A stretch of 39,615 nucleotides of DNA from the NCBI GenBank assembly GCA_016195245.1, contig JACQAC010000041.1, forward strand, positions 1 to 39,615. The letters are read 5' to 3'. The notes beneath the pieces are model-generated. The model was not told the DNA's origin. It saw nothing but the letters and a program-made list of their open reading frames with translations, and ran no database searches. Source of the stretch: Pseudomonadota bacterium (GTDB lineage: Bacteria; Pseudomonadota; Alphaproteobacteria; Caulobacterales; Aquidulcibacteraceae). Below are positions 10,083 through 19,107 of the stretch, piece by piece. How positions within the stretch are numbered: position 1 is the stretch's first letter; each line of letters opens with the position of its first letter. The translations under genes were made by a program, and so were the position numbers.

Positions 10083-10259
10083 GGTCTTTCCCTTTGCAAA
10101 GGAATGCGAATGAGCGGCAGGATCACGTTCGGTGCGAGTGCGCGTCAGCCGTCCTATTGACGAAGCGCCGAGTCGACGCCCCGCAGATCGTTCCAACGCA
10201 ACCCGGCGCAACGGACCGCAATCCCAGTTCGTGGGCGGCAGAGCGTAAAGTACCCAACT

Positions 10260-10275
10260 CCCGGAAGGTTCCGGG
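10260..10275 (-). terminator. Candidate weak terminator hairpin after the GltD-like gene
   Basis: A perfect 7-bp GC-rich inverted repeat, CCCGGAA/TTCCGGG with a 2-nt centre, lies 25 nt after the stop of the minus-strand GltD-like gene. On that strand it is followed only by a poorly T-rich stretch (AGTTGGGTACTTT), so intrinsic termination would be weak. It could also be a chance palindrome. Little else is recognisable in the 218-nt gap 10083-10300, which must also hold any promoter for the small membrane protein gene. Confidence 0.3.
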
Positions 10276-10300
10276 TTACCACCGCGCAACAATGCGCTTT

Positions 10301-12142
10301 TCAGGCCGACTGTGGGATTTTGGCCTTAGGCGCCGCGCCGCAACCGGCGTGCGTAATGTCGAGATAGAATTGCTGCATGTCCCATGCCCCGGTTGGGCAG
10401 CGTTCCGCGCAGAGACCGCAGTGCAAACAAACGTCCTCGTCTTTCGCCATGATGCGGCCGGTATTGAGCCCGTCAGCGACGTAGAGGTCCTGCATTGGAT
10501 TCTTTGCCGGCGCGTTGAGTCTTTCGCGAAGCTCCGTCTCTTCGCCATTCGGCGTAAACGTGATGCAATCCATCGGGCAGATGTCCACGCACGCGTCGCA
10601 CTCAATGCAAAGGCTCGCGGTGAACACCGTCTCGACATCGCAGTTGAGGCAGCGCTGCGCTTCCTTGTAGCCCGTCGGCAGATCGAAGCCCTTCTCGACT
10701 TCGAGCTTCACGTTCTTGAGTGTCAGCGCTGGCTCGACTTGCGGAACCTTGTAGCGGTTGTCGTTGGTGATGTCGTTGTCATAGCTCCACTCGTGAATGC
10801 CCATCTTGGTGGACATCATGGAGACGCCCGGGGGCGGACGCTGCTTCACGTCCTGACCTGAGAGCATGAGATCGATCGACACCGCCGCATCGTGGCCATG
10901 CGCGACGGCCCAGATGATGTTCTTCGGGCCGAAGGCGGCGTCGCCGCCGAAGAACACGTTCTTGATGTCGGACTGCATGGTGATCGGATCGACAACCGGC
11001 ATGTCCCATTTGTCGAAACTCATCCCGATGTCGCGCTCAATCCACGGAAACGCGTTCTCCTGGCCTACGGCCATCAGCACATCATCGCACTCATAATGCA
11101 CGTCCGGCTCGCCGGTCGGCACGAGCTTTCGCTTCCCGCCCTCGTTCGCCCGATGCGTCTTCGTAAACAACACGCCGGTGAGCTTGCCGTTTTTGTGGGT
11201 GATTTCCTTCGGGTTGAGGAAGTTGATGATCGGGATACCTTCGTGCTGGGCGTCTTCCTTTTCCCAGGGCGAGGCCTTCATCTCATCAAAGCCGGAGCGG
11301 ACGATCACCTTCACGTCCTCGCCGCCCAAACGGCGCGAGGTGCGGCAGCAATCCATGGCGGTGTTGCCGCCGCCGAGCACGATGACGCGCCTGCCGATCT
11401 TATGGATGTGATCGAACGAAACGTTCGAGAGCCAATCGATGCCGATATGGACGTTGGCGCCCGCTTCTTTCTGGCCTAGCAGCTGCAGATCGCGCCCGCG
11501 GGGCGCGCCGGACCCGACGAACACAGCGTCCCAGCCTTCCGCCAAGAACGACTTCAGTGAATCCACGCGCTGGCCGAAATGCGTCACCGGCTCGTAGCGC
11601 AGAATATAGCCAACCTCTTCGTCGATCACGCTCTCCGGCAGACGGAAGCGCGGGATCTGCGTGCGGATCATGCCGCCGGCTTTCGGGTCGCCGTCGAAAA
11701 TGTGAACCTCATAGCCCAGCGGCAGCAGATCGCGCGCCACCGTCAGCGATGCCGGTCCCGCGCCGATGCAGGCGACGCGCTTGCCGTTCTTCTTCGCAGC
11801 CAACGGCGGCAGCCGCTCGGTGATGTCGGAGTCCTTATTGTCCGCCGCGACGCGTTTCAGGCGGCAGATCGCCACCGGTTCCGGCTTTTCGCGCCCCTCT
11901 TCGACGCGCCCGCGGCGGCAGGCGGGCTCGCAAGGCCGGTCACAGGTGCGCCCGAGGATGCCGGGAAACACGTTCGACTTCCAATTGATCATGAAAGCGT
12001 CGGTGTAACGCTGCGCCGCAATCAGCCGGATGTATTCCGGCACCGGCGTATGCGCTGGGCACGCCCACTGGCAGTCGACCACCTTGTGAAAGTAGTCCGG
12101 GTTCTTGATGTCAGTCGGCTTCAAGCGCGCGCTCCCAAGCAT
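10301..12142 (-). CDS. GltD-like FAD/NAD(P) oxidoreductase with N- and C-terminal Fe-S clusters
   Basis: A 613-residue flavoprotein of the glutamate synthase small-subunit (GltD)/NfnB-like group. The N-terminal cysteine-rich region (CQWACPAHTPVPEYI, then CDRPCEPACRRG) fits the helical 4Fe-4S domain. The FAD-binding motif is CIGAGPASLTVARDL, and a second nucleotide-binding site is VIVLGGGNTAMDCCR. The C-terminus carries a two-cluster ferredoxin domain: CIECDACVDICP and CLHCGLCAERCP. No GltB partner is nearby, but KorAB lies downstream on the same strand, so a role as the NAD(P)H-linked electron acceptor of KorAB is plausible (inference). The ATG at 12142 is preferred; the longer ORF-track start would overlap the divergent hydantoinase-type gene and adds a non-conserved extension. 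Confidence 0.88.
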   Translation of the reverse strand: MLGSARLKPTDIKNPDYFHKVVDCQWACPAHTPVPEYIRLIAAQRYTDAFMINWKSNVFPGILGRTCDRPCEPACRRGRVEEGREKPEPVAICRLKRVAADNKDSDITERLPPLAAKKNGKRVACIGAGPASLTVARDLLPLGYEVHIFDGDPKAGGMIRTQIPRFRLPESVIDEEVGYILRYEPVTHFGQRVDSLKSFLAEGWDAVFVGSGAPRGRDLQLLGQKEAGANVHIGIDWLSNVSFDHIHKIGRRVIVLGGGNTAMDCCRTSRRLGGEDVKVIVRSGFDEMKASPWEKEDAQHEGIPIINFLNPKEITHKNGKLTGVLFTKTHRANEGGKRKLVPTGEPDVHYECDDVLMAVGQENAFPWIERDIGMSFDKWDMPVVDPITMQSDIKNVFFGGDAAFGPKNIIWAVAHGHDAAVSIDLMLSGQDVKQRPPPGVSMMSTKMGIHEWSYDNDITNDNRYKVPQVEPALTLKNVKLEVEKGFDLPTGYKEAQRCLNCDVETVFTASLCIECDACVDICPMDCITFTPNGEETELRERLNAPAKNPMQDLYVADGLNTGRIMAKDEDVCLHCGLCAERCPTGAWDMQQFYLDITHAGCGAAPKAKIPQSA

Positions 12143-12178
12143 CGGGGGCGGCAACCTACCCTTCCGCGCGAACGGCGC

Positions 12179-12205
12179 AAGCGCTGTGGTTTGTGATAAG
12201 CGCTT
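12179..12205. promoter_or_regulatory. Inverted repeat in the divergent GltD-like/oxoprolinase promoter region
   Basis: The arms AAGCGCT (12179-12185) and AGCGCTT (12199-12205) form a perfect 7-bp inverted repeat with a 13-nt spacer. It lies in the middle of the 99-nt divergent region between the GltD-like gene and the oxoprolinase A gene, where a regulator could affect both. No regulator gene is adjacent, so the binding protein is unknown and the repeat may be chance. Confidence 0.35.
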
Positions 12206-12241
12206 GATTGCACCGTTGGCGCTGGCAATGGTCTGGGCCAC

Positions 12242-14014
12242 ATGCAGGATGGCTGGCACTTCTGGATCGACCGCGGGGGCACCTTCACGGATGTGGTCGC
12301 GCGCGCCCCTGATGGCGCCGAAGTCGTGCGCAAGCTTCTATCGGTCAATCCGGAGCGTTATCAGGATGCTGCGCTAGAAGCGATCCGCGCCATTTTGGCC
12401 GAGCATGGCGCCGCAGCGGAAGACATCACCGCAGTGCGTCTCGGTACAACCGTCGCCACCAATGCATTGCTGGAGCGTAAGGGCGCGGATGTGCTGCTGG
12501 CGGTGACACAGGGCTTCGCTGACGCCCTTGAGATCGGCACGCAGGCGCGGCCGGACATTTTTGCGCTCAATATCGTCAAGCCGGATCTCCTCCAGAAGCG
12601 CGTGATCGAGGTGCGCGAACGCGTCACTGCACAAGGCGAAGTCCTTACTCCGCTCGATGCGGCGCGGGCGCGAACCGAACTTCAGTGCGCGTACGACGAC
12701 GGCTTCCGCGCTATCGCCATCGCCTGCCTGCACGGCTGGGCATTTCCGGCTCACGAGCGCAAGCTCGCAGCCATCGCTCGGGACATTGGCTTCACGCAGA
12801 TCAGCGTGAGCCACGAAATCAGCGGCCTAATCAAATTCGTGCCGCGCACCGATACGACGGTTGCCGACGCTTACCTCTCGCCCGTCCTACGCGCCTACGT
12901 CGATGGCTTCGCCGGAAGCCTGCACGCTAAGGGCGACATCCACTTCATGCAATCCAATGGCGGCTTGGCGCACGCCGACCACTTCCGCGGCCGCGATGCA
13001 GTGCTTTCCGGCCCCGCAGGCGGCGTCGTCGGCATGGCGGCCGCGGCTAAACGCGCTGGCTTCGAGAATGCGCTCGGCTTCGATATGGGCGGCACATCGA
13101 CAGATGTCTCGCACTATGCCGGCGCGTTCGAGCGCACCAACGAAACCGTCGTCGCCGGCGTGCGTCTGTCAGCGCCGATGCTACAGGTCCACACTGTCGC
13201 CGCTGGCGGCGGCTCGATTTGCTTCTTCGACGGGGTGCGTTTGCGGGTCGGACCGCACAGCGCCGGCGCCGATCCCGGCCCCGCTTGCTATCGCCGCGGC
13301 GGCCCACTGACGATCACCGACTGCAACGTGCTGCTCGGCCGCGTGCGGCCGGAATTCTTTCCCGCGATCTTTGGCCCAAACGGCGACCAGCCGCTTGACC
13401 GCGGCGCAGTCACGAAACGTTTCGCCGATCTCAGCGCCGAGGTGGAACGCGGGACTGGCCACGCCATCACGCCGGAAGATGCAGCGGAGGGCTTTCTGCG
13501 CATCGCCAACGAGCACATGGCTGCCGCGATCAAGAAGATCTCCATCGAGCGCGGTTATGATCCCACACGCTACGCGCTCGTGGCGTTCGGCGGCGCAGGT
13601 GGTCAACATGCCTGCGCGGTGGCGGACGCCGTGGGCGTTGAGACCATTTTGCTCCATCCCCTCGCCGGGCTCCTGAGCGCGTGGGGGATGGGATTGGCGG
13701 ATGTGCGATCCGTGGAGGAGGAGACCGTCGAACAGCGGCTCAGCGACGCCACCGCCTTGATATCGCGCGGACGCCAGCTGGTTGCGAAAGCCGCTCAAGC
13801 CTTGGCCCTAAGCAGCGACGATCAATTTCAGGCAGCGATCACCGCGAACCTGAAATACGAAGGTGCGGATTCGTCGCTGCCGATTCCGCTCACCTCGCCT
13901 GATCTCGCGCAAGACTTCGAAATTGAGCACCGCAAACGGTTCGGCTTTGTCGATCCGGCGCGCGCGATCGTGGTCGCGTCACTCTCCGCCGAAGCCATAG
14001 CGCAGAACCAGTAG
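12242..14014 (+). CDS. Oxoprolinase/hydantoinase A part, ended early by an in-frame TAG
   Basis: The 590-residue product matches the ATP-binding A half of 5-oxoprolinase/N-methylhydantoinase enzymes, which hydrolyse a cyclic amide with ATP. Visible are [11 protein letters not shown] (actin-like phosphate loop), [35 protein letters not shown] and [14 protein letters not shown]. The reading frame continues past the TAG at 14012-14014: the next codons in the same frame encode [12 protein letters not shown] and GPALI, the normal end of the A half, and then the B half. A stretch of roughly 30-45 residues usually found between [12 protein letters not shown] and the PVF strand also seems to be missing (estimated from family memory). 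So this looks like a fused enzyme interrupted by deletion and a stop. Downstream DUF969/DUF979 genes favour 5-oxoproline as substrate. No strong Shine-Dalgarno is visible before the ATG. Confidence 0.85.
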   Translation: MQDGWHFWIDRGGTFTDVVARAPDGAEVVRKLLSVNPERYQDAALEAIRAILAEHGAAAEDITAVRLGTTVATNALLERKGADVLLAVTQGFADALEIGTQARPDIFALNIVKPDLLQKRVIEVRERVTAQGEVLTPLDAARARTELQCAYDDGFRAIAIACLHGWAFPAHERKLAAIARDIGFTQISVSHEISGLIKFVPRTDTTVADAYLSPVLRAYVDGFAGSLHAKGDIHFMQSNGGLAHADHFRGRDAVLSGPAGGVVGMAAAAKRAGFENALGFDMGGTSTDVSHYAGAFERTNETVVAGVRLSAPMLQVHTVAAGGGSICFFDGVRLRVGPHSAGADPGPACYRRGGPLTITDCNVLLGRVRPEFFPAIFGPNGDQPLDRGAVTKRFADLSAEVERGTGHAITPEDAAEGFLRIANEHMAAAIKKISIERGYDPTRYALVAFGGAGGQHACAVADAVGVETILLHPLAGLLSAWGMGLADVRSVEEETVEQRLSDATALISRGRQLVAKAAQALALSSDDQFQAAITANLKYEGADSSLPIPLTSPDLAQDFEIEHRKRFGFVDPARAIVVASLSAEAIAQNQ

Positions 14015-14017
14015 CCG

Positions 14018-15721
14018 GTGTTCGAACGGACTAGTCTTTTCCCGGGCTTCGCCACAGAAGGTCCAGCTCTCATTCTCGAACAGGGCGCCACGACGTTCGT
14101 CGATGTCGGCTGGCGCGCGCGTATGAGCGAGCACGGCGACATCATCCTAACACGCACCGCGCCGGTCGAACGCAAAGCCATAGGCACACACGCCGATCCG
14201 ATTCTGCTCGAGGTCTTCAACAACCGCTTCATGGGCGTGGCGGAGGAAATGGGGCTGGCCCTTCAAACCACTGCCTCCTCCGTCAATATCAAGGAGCGCC
14301 TCGACTTCTCCTGCGCTGTTTTCGACACCAGTGGAGGTCTCGTCGCCAACGCGCCGCATATTCCGGTGCATCTTGGCTCGATGAGCGACAGCGTTCGTGA
14401 AATCATCCGCCAACGCGGGGACACCATCCGCGCCGGCGACATCTACATGCTGAACGCACCCCACGCCGGCGGCACGCACTTGCCAGACATCACTGTCATA
14501 GCACCGGTCATACTTGATGGCGAAACCAAACCCGCGTTCTTCACCGCAGCACGCGGCCACCACGCCGACATCGGCGGCGCCACGCCGGGCTCAATGCCGC
14601 CGGATTCGCATACAATCGAAGACGAAGGCGTGCTGATTGAGAATTTCCTGCTCGTACAGGACGGCCGCCTGCTTGAGTCCGAAACGCGCGCCCTCTTCGC
14701 TTCCGCCCAGCATCCCGCCCGCGACATCGATCGCAACATCGCCGACCTCAAAGCTCAAATTGCCGCGTGCGTGCGCGGCGCGGGGGAATTGAAGCGGCTG
14801 GTCGCGCATTACGGCGCCGAAGGCGTCGCAGCCTACATGAACCATGTTCAGGATAACGCCGAAGAGCAGATCAAGCGGGCCATCGCGAAGCTTGAGCCCT
14901 GCGCGTTCGAAGCGCCGATGGACAACGGCGCCACGGTCCGCGTCGCAATCACGCCAGATCGCGATCGACGCACCGTCCGCGTGGACTTCAGCGGAACCAG
15001 CCCACAGAGCGAAACCAATTTCAACGCGCCGCTGGCCATCACCCGCGCAGCAACACTTTATGTCTTCCGCACTTTGCTGGACGACCACATTCCCCTGAAC
15101 GAGGGTTGCCTGAAGCCGATCGAGATCGTTGTGCCAGAAGGGTGTCTGCTCAATCCCCGGCGTGGCGCGGCGGTGGTAGCCGGCAATGTAGAAACCAGCC
15201 AGATCGTCGTTGATGCACTCTACGGCGCGCTTGGCGTGCTTGCGGCAAGCCAAGGCACAATGAACAACCTCACCTTCGGTGACGACCGGCGGCAATATTA
15301 CGAAACCATCTGCGGCGGCGCAGGCGCAGGCGCTTCTTTCGATGGGGCCTCGGCTGTGCAAACGCACATGACCAACTCGCGGATGACAGACCCCGAGGTT
15401 CTGGAAACTCGCTTCCCGGTTCTGGTCGAGCAGTTCGCCATGCGCCGCGGTTCAGGCGGCGCGGGCATCCATCGCGGCGGCGACGGCACAATACGCCGCG
15501 TTCGCTTCCGCGAGCCCATGAACGCCGCCATTCTCTCCAACCGACGCGACACCCGGCCGTTCGGCTTGCGGGGCGGATCCGGCGGCGCGGCAGGCGCAAA
15601 TCGCGTTGAGCGAAGCGACGGCGGGATCGAAGTTCTGAGCGCCACGGCGCAGGCGGAGCTTGCACCGGGCGACGTCTTCGTGATCGAAACGCCAGGCGGC
15701 GGCGGTTACGGCAAGCAATAG
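14018..15721 (+). CDS. Oxoprolinase/hydantoinase B part, carrying the displaced C-terminal piece of the A half
   Basis: A 567-residue hydantoinase B-type product. Residues 1-45 ([28 protein letters not shown]) belong to the C-terminal subdomain of the A half in single-chain oxoprolinases. The linker ending in [20 protein letters not shown] is the usual junction into the B half. The B half then has [44 protein letters not shown] and a normal end, [11 protein letters not shown]. The start given is a GTG one codon after the TAG of the A part and in the same frame, with no good Shine-Dalgarno; reinitiation or readthrough would be needed. It works, if at all, with the A part to open 5-oxoproline or a related lactam. 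The DUF969 gene follows after 10 nt. Confidence 0.83.
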   Translation: MFERTSLFPGFATEGPALILEQGATTFVDVGWRARMSEHGDIILTRTAPVERKAIGTHADPILLEVFNNRFMGVAEEMGLALQTTASSVNIKERLDFSCAVFDTSGGLVANAPHIPVHLGSMSDSVREIIRQRGDTIRAGDIYMLNAPHAGGTHLPDITVIAPVILDGETKPAFFTAARGHHADIGGATPGSMPPDSHTIEDEGVLIENFLLVQDGRLLESETRALFASAQHPARDIDRNIADLKAQIAACVRGAGELKRLVAHYGAEGVAAYMNHVQDNAEEQIKRAIAKLEPCAFEAPMDNGATVRVAITPDRDRRTVRVDFSGTSPQSETNFNAPLAITRAATLYVFRTLLDDHIPLNEGCLKPIEIVVPEGCLLNPRRGAAVVAGNVETSQIVVDALYGALGVLAASQGTMNNLTFGDDRRQYYETICGGAGAGASFDGASAVQTHMTNSRMTDPEVLETRFPVLVEQFAMRRGSGGAGIHRGGDGTIRRVRFREPMNAAILSNRRDTRPFGLRGGSGGAAGANRVERSDGGIEVLSATAQAELAPGDVFVIETPGGGGYGKQ

Positions 15722-15731
15722 GGGCGGCGGC

Positions 15732-16442
15732 ATGCTGGTGCTTTTGGGGATTGCCGTTGTCGTCTTCGGATTTGTCGTCCGCGCCAATCCGCTTCTGGTG
15801 GTGATGGCGGCGGCGCTAACGACTGGGCTCGCTGCAGCATGGACGCCAGGCGTTTCGCCAGAACTGATGTGGGCAGCGGCGCTTCACACGCTCGCGCAAT
15901 TCGGCAAGGCCTTTAACGACAGCCGCTTCATTTCCATCGTCTGGCTCGTGCTCGCCGCCATTGGCTTGCTGGAGCGCGGCGGGCTCCAGGAACGCGCGCG
16001 CATCGTCATCGGCCGCATCAAGGCCGCGACCGCGGGCCGCCTGCTGTGGGTGTATCTCATCATCCGGCAACTCACGGCCATGCTGGGGCTTACCTCGCTG
16101 GGTGGACAAGCGCAGATGGTGCGCCCGCTCGTTGCGCCCATGGCTGAAAGTGCGGTGGAAGCGCGCTACGGCGCCCTGCCCGATAAAGAGCGCTATCTCG
16201 TGCGCTCGCACGCCGCCGCCGTCGACAATATCGGCGTCTTCTTCGGCGAGGACGTATTCATCGCCATGTCGTCGGTGCTTTTGATCCAGGGTTTCATGGC
16301 CAGCAATGGCGTCCCCGCCGCGCCCCTCGATATTTCACGCTGGGCGATCCCGACGGCGATCGCCGCGCTCGCCATCCATTCGGTGCGGCTTTGGCTGCTC
16401 GACCGGCGCCTGAAACGCGCGCTGAGGAAAACTGCGCCATGA
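15732..16442 (+). CDS. DUF969 family membrane protein, probable 5-oxoproline permease component
   Basis: A 236-residue inner-membrane protein with about five to six hydrophobic segments, starting MLVLLGIAVVVFGFVVRANP. It carries features I associate with DUF969: NDSRFISIVWLVLAAIGLLER, LGGQAQMVRPLVAPMAE and DNIGVFFGEDVF. DUF969 and DUF979 genes occur as neighbours and, from memory, next to pyroglutamyl peptidase or oxoprolinase genes; a role in 5-oxoproline transport has been proposed on that basis but is not proved here. It is preceded by GGGGCGG close to the ATG and ends with an ATGA overlap with the DUF979 gene, so the two subunits are probably made together. Confidence 0.85.
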   Translation: MLVLLGIAVVVFGFVVRANPLLVVMAAALTTGLAAAWTPGVSPELMWAAALHTLAQFGKAFNDSRFISIVWLVLAAIGLLERGGLQERARIVIGRIKAATAGRLLWVYLIIRQLTAMLGLTSLGGQAQMVRPLVAPMAESAVEARYGALPDKERYLVRSHAAAVDNIGVFFGEDVFIAMSSVLLIQGFMASNGVPAAPLDISRWAIPTAIAALAIHSVRLWLLDRRLKRALRKTAP

Positions 16443-17407
16443 TCACGCGCGAACACGCCTATCTCGTCGTTGGACTTTTCTTTGCGGCGGTTTCGCTGCT
16501 GTCCATCTTCGATCGCGTCAATCGGCGCCGAATTATCAATTTCCTGTTTTGGGGTTTGCTGGCGGCAAGCTTCCTCGCAGGCTCGCACATCGGCGACCTT
16601 GGCAACGGCGTGCTGGTGTTGGGCCTCGTCATTGTTGGCTCGATTGGCCTCGGCCAGGGCAAGCCAGCGACAACCACGCCGGATGAGCGGCGCGAAAGCG
16701 CGGTGCGGCGTGGCGACATGCTCTTTCTTCCCGCGCTTGTCATTCCCGCCGTCGCGCTCGCGGGCACGCTGGTTGTGAACTACACCAGTTGGGGGCCGCA
16801 GCTGATCGAAAAAAGTCCGGCGAGCACCACACTCATTGCGCTCGCCATCGGCGCCATCGTCGCCGTCATCATTCTGATGCTCTGGCTCAAGCCGCCGGCG
16901 CTCGCATCCTTGCAGGAAGGCCGACGGTTGCTTGATTCGGTAGGCTGGGCGACGATCCTTCCGCAGATGTTGGCGGCGCTCGGCGCTGTGTTTCTTGCCA
17001 ACGGCGTCGGTGATCAGGTCGGCCATCTTGTGAGCCAGTACATCCCGCTGAACACGCCCATGCTGGCGGTGACAGCTTATTGCGTCGGCATGGCGCTCTT
17101 CACCATTATCATGGGCAACGCATTCGCCGCCTTCCCGGTTATGACAGCCGGCGTCGGCTTGCCGATCCTGGTGCATCATTTCGGCGGCAACGCAGTCGTC
17201 ATCTGCGCCATCGGCATGGTGGCTGGTTATTGCGGCACGCTGATGACTCCGATGGCCGCGAACTTTAACGTCGTGCCCGCCAACCTACTCGAACTGCCCG
17301 ATCGAAAAGCCGCGCTTAATGGCGTCATCCGCGCCCAAATTCCGACGGCGATCCCGCTGCTGATCGCCAACATCATCTTGATGCGCATATTGGCGTTTCC
17401 GTCATGA
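16439..17407 (+). CDS. DUF979 family membrane protein, partner of DUF969
   Basis: A 322-residue polytopic membrane protein with about nine hydrophobic segments. The N-terminus MITREHAYLVVGLFF, the loop VGWATILPQMLAALGAVF, the GVGDQVGHL segment and YCGTLMTPMAANFNVVPA are consistent with DUF979. The ATG at 16439 overlaps the DUF969 stop (ATGA); the ORF-track start 16 codons upstream lies inside DUF969 and is rejected. It ends with another ATGA overlap with the DUF2891 gene at 17404. The polar, conserved GTLMTPMAANFN segment inside a membrane region looks like a substrate or ion pathway. I infer that DUF969 and DUF979 form a two-protein secondary transporter feeding the oxoprolinase. Confidence 0.85.
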   Translation: MITREHAYLVVGLFFAAVSLLSIFDRVNRRRIINFLFWGLLAASFLAGSHIGDLGNGVLVLGLVIVGSIGLGQGKPATTTPDERRESAVRRGDMLFLPALVIPAVALAGTLVVNYTSWGPQLIEKSPASTTLIALAIGAIVAVIILMLWLKPPALASLQEGRRLLDSVGWATILPQMLAALGAVFLANGVGDQVGHLVSQYIPLNTPMLAVTAYCVGMALFTIIMGNAFAAFPVMTAGVGLPILVHHFGGNAVVICAIGMVAGYCGTLMTPMAANFNVVPANLLELPDRKAALNGVIRAQIPTAIPLLIANIILMRILAFPS

Positions 17408-18408
17408 CCGCTCTCACACTCGATCTCGCCGAGAAATTTGCCTCGCTCGCGCTCGCGCACGTGGGCCGCGAATATCCCAACATTCTGCAGCACGCCATGG
17501 CTGGCCCTGAAGATATTGTGGGCCCGCGCGAAGCACACCCCATCTTCTTCGGTAGCTACGATTGGCACTCATGTGTGCATGGCTACTGGTTACTCGCGCG
17601 ATTGCTCCGGCGTCATCCAGATTTGAGGGCTGCAAACGCCATCAACGCCTTGTTCAACGAAAACATCACCGAGACCAATGTCGCTGGAGAACTGACCTAC
17701 CTCGCCCGCCCAACGGCACGCGGATTTGAGCGGCCCTACGGTTGGGCATGGTTACTTGCGTTGCAGGGTGAGCTGAACGAGCACAAGACCAGCGCCGGCA
17801 AGGACGCCGCCAAGACGATGCGGCCGCTGGCTGACGCTTTCGCCAAACGGTTCATGAGCTATCTGCCGCTCGCTGATTATCCGACGCGCACCGGCGCTCA
17901 CCCGTCCACTGCGTTCGCTTTGCGCCTAGCCGCGGAGTACGCCGAGCCGCACGACCCCGAACTGTTCACTCTCATGCGTGATAAGGCGCTCGCCTGGTAC
18001 ACTGCCGATGCACGTGCGCAGGCCTGGGAACCGAGCCAGGATGATTTCCTTTCTCCAACGTTGATGGAGGCAGAATGCATGCGCCGCTTTTTGACACCGG
18101 AGCAATTCCGCGCATGGTTCGCGCTTTTCTTGCCAGACGCGGCGCAACAGCAACCCGCGACGTTGTTTGCCCCGCCCCGCGTCAGTGATCGAACCGACGG
18201 CAAGATCGCCCATCTCGATGGACTGAACTTTTCACGCGCCTGGTGCTGGCGCTCAATCGCCCGAGCACTCGGTGAGGACGATCCGCTCGCCCCGATCGCC
18301 CGCGAAGCGGCGGAACGGCACTTAGCGGCGAGCCTTCCCTACGTTACTGGCGACTATATGGGCGAACATTGGCTCGCGACCTTTGCCGTGCTGGCGCTTG
18401 AGACCTAG
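17404..18408 (+). CDS. DUF2891 family protein encoded with oxoprolinase and DUF969/DUF979
   Basis: A 334-residue soluble protein without signal peptide. It is alpha-helical in character, with conserved-looking polar aromatic motifs: GSYDWHSCVHGYWLLARLL, ITETNVAGELTYL, FERPYGWAWLLAL, GAHPSTAFALRLA, WEPSQDDFLSPTLMEAECM and LDGLNFSRAWCW. The spread of His, Glu, Asp and Trp over helices resembles an alpha/alpha-toroid enzyme, but this is inference and no activity is known to me. Its ATG overlaps the DUF979 stop, so it is the last gene of the oxoprolinase operon, and a step in 5-oxoproline or related lactam metabolism is the natural hypothesis. Its stop shares CTAG (18405-18408) with the stop of the pseudogene on the other strand. 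Confidence 0.83.
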   Translation: MTALTLDLAEKFASLALAHVGREYPNILQHAMAGPEDIVGPREAHPIFFGSYDWHSCVHGYWLLARLLRRHPDLRAANAINALFNENITETNVAGELTYLARPTARGFERPYGWAWLLALQGELNEHKTSAGKDAAKTMRPLADAFAKRFMSYLPLADYPTRTGAHPSTAFALRLAAEYAEPHDPELFTLMRDKALAWYTADARAQAWEPSQDDFLSPTLMEAECMRRFLTPEQFRAWFALFLPDAAQQQPATLFAPPRVSDRTDGKIAHLDGLNFSRAWCWRSIARALGEDDPLAPIAREAAERHLAASLPYVTGDYMGEHWLATFAVLALET

Positions 18409-18964
18409 GGGGCGATGCTGAAGGTCAGAGGCGCTAATCCGCCGATCTCGGCGCGGATGGCGTCGCCCTTCTGAAGCGCACTGACGCCGGACGGAGTGCC
18501 GGTGAAAATCAGATCGCCCGCTTCAAGCGTCCACGTGCGCGAGAGCGCTGCTATGATTTCCGGGACGCTCCAAATCATATCAATCAATGGCGCGTCCTGC
18601 TTGGCAATACCATTCACACTCAGACGGATGCGCGCTGTCGCAATATTGCACACGTGCGCCGGCATGAGTGCGCCAACAGGCGCCGAATGATCAAACCCCT
18701 TCGCCGCATCCCAGGGCTGCCCGGATTTCTTCGCGTCGTTTTGGAGGTGAGAGTGGGGTACGGAATTACAGCGCCGCTCTCAACCAACGCGTCCGCCGGT
18801 TTGGTAAAGAAGATCGGCGGTTCGCTCTTGGGATCGTTGCCCATCTCGCGCACGTGATCGGCGTAGTTGCGCCCCACACAAAAGATACGCCGGACAGGGA
18901 AACGCGCACGTTCTCCTGCGACTGCGACACTGGGCTGGCTCGGCGGCTCGATGACGAAAGGCAT
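18405..18964 (-). pseudogene. Fumarylacetoacetate hydrolase-family (FAHD1-like) pseudogene with internal deletion
   Basis: The 5' part (ATG at 18964) encodes a normal family start: FPVRRIFCVGRNYADHVREM and PPIFFTKPADALV. At about 18740-18745 the frame changes and the sequence jumps to QNDAKKSGQPWDAAKGFDH, which leads into a normal C-terminus including TLEAGDLIFTGTPSGV, up to the TAG at 18405. The missing middle normally contains the HHEIELVVA segment with metal-binding glutamates and the LTRRDL segment, about 40-45 residues. The deletion length must be 3n+1, so the downstream part is out of frame. The product cannot be an active hydrolase or acylpyruvase. It is adjacent to, but opposite in strand from, the oxoprolinase operon. 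A sequencing artefact is possible but would need loss of over 100 bases. Confidence 0.85.
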
Positions 18965-19107
18965 GGTTGTGCTTTGAGCATGGCTTGGAAAGTTGCGCAA
19001 ACTCTCCCGGGTGGGGAAGCAGGCGCCCCGCTCAGGCATGCAAAGCCTTGCAACGGCGCGCGTCCTGCTCGAATTTCTCGACGTTTTCGCCGAGGGGCAA
19101 CCTGATC

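Noticed and set aside
10301-12259. Longer start (12259) for the GltD-like gene
   Set aside because: It would overlap the oxoprolinase A start and add 39 residues without family resemblance; the ATG at 12142 gives the usual beginning.
14012-14014. TAG as a pyrrolysine codon
   Set aside because: No pyrrolysine genes or context are visible, and the enzyme family does not use pyrrolysine; nonsense mutation, readthrough or reinitiation are simpler.
16193-17179. 328-codon minus-strand ORF opposite DUF969/DUF979
   Set aside because: Very Arg/His/Asp/Gln-rich sequence, the expected complement of membrane-protein codons; no independent evidence.
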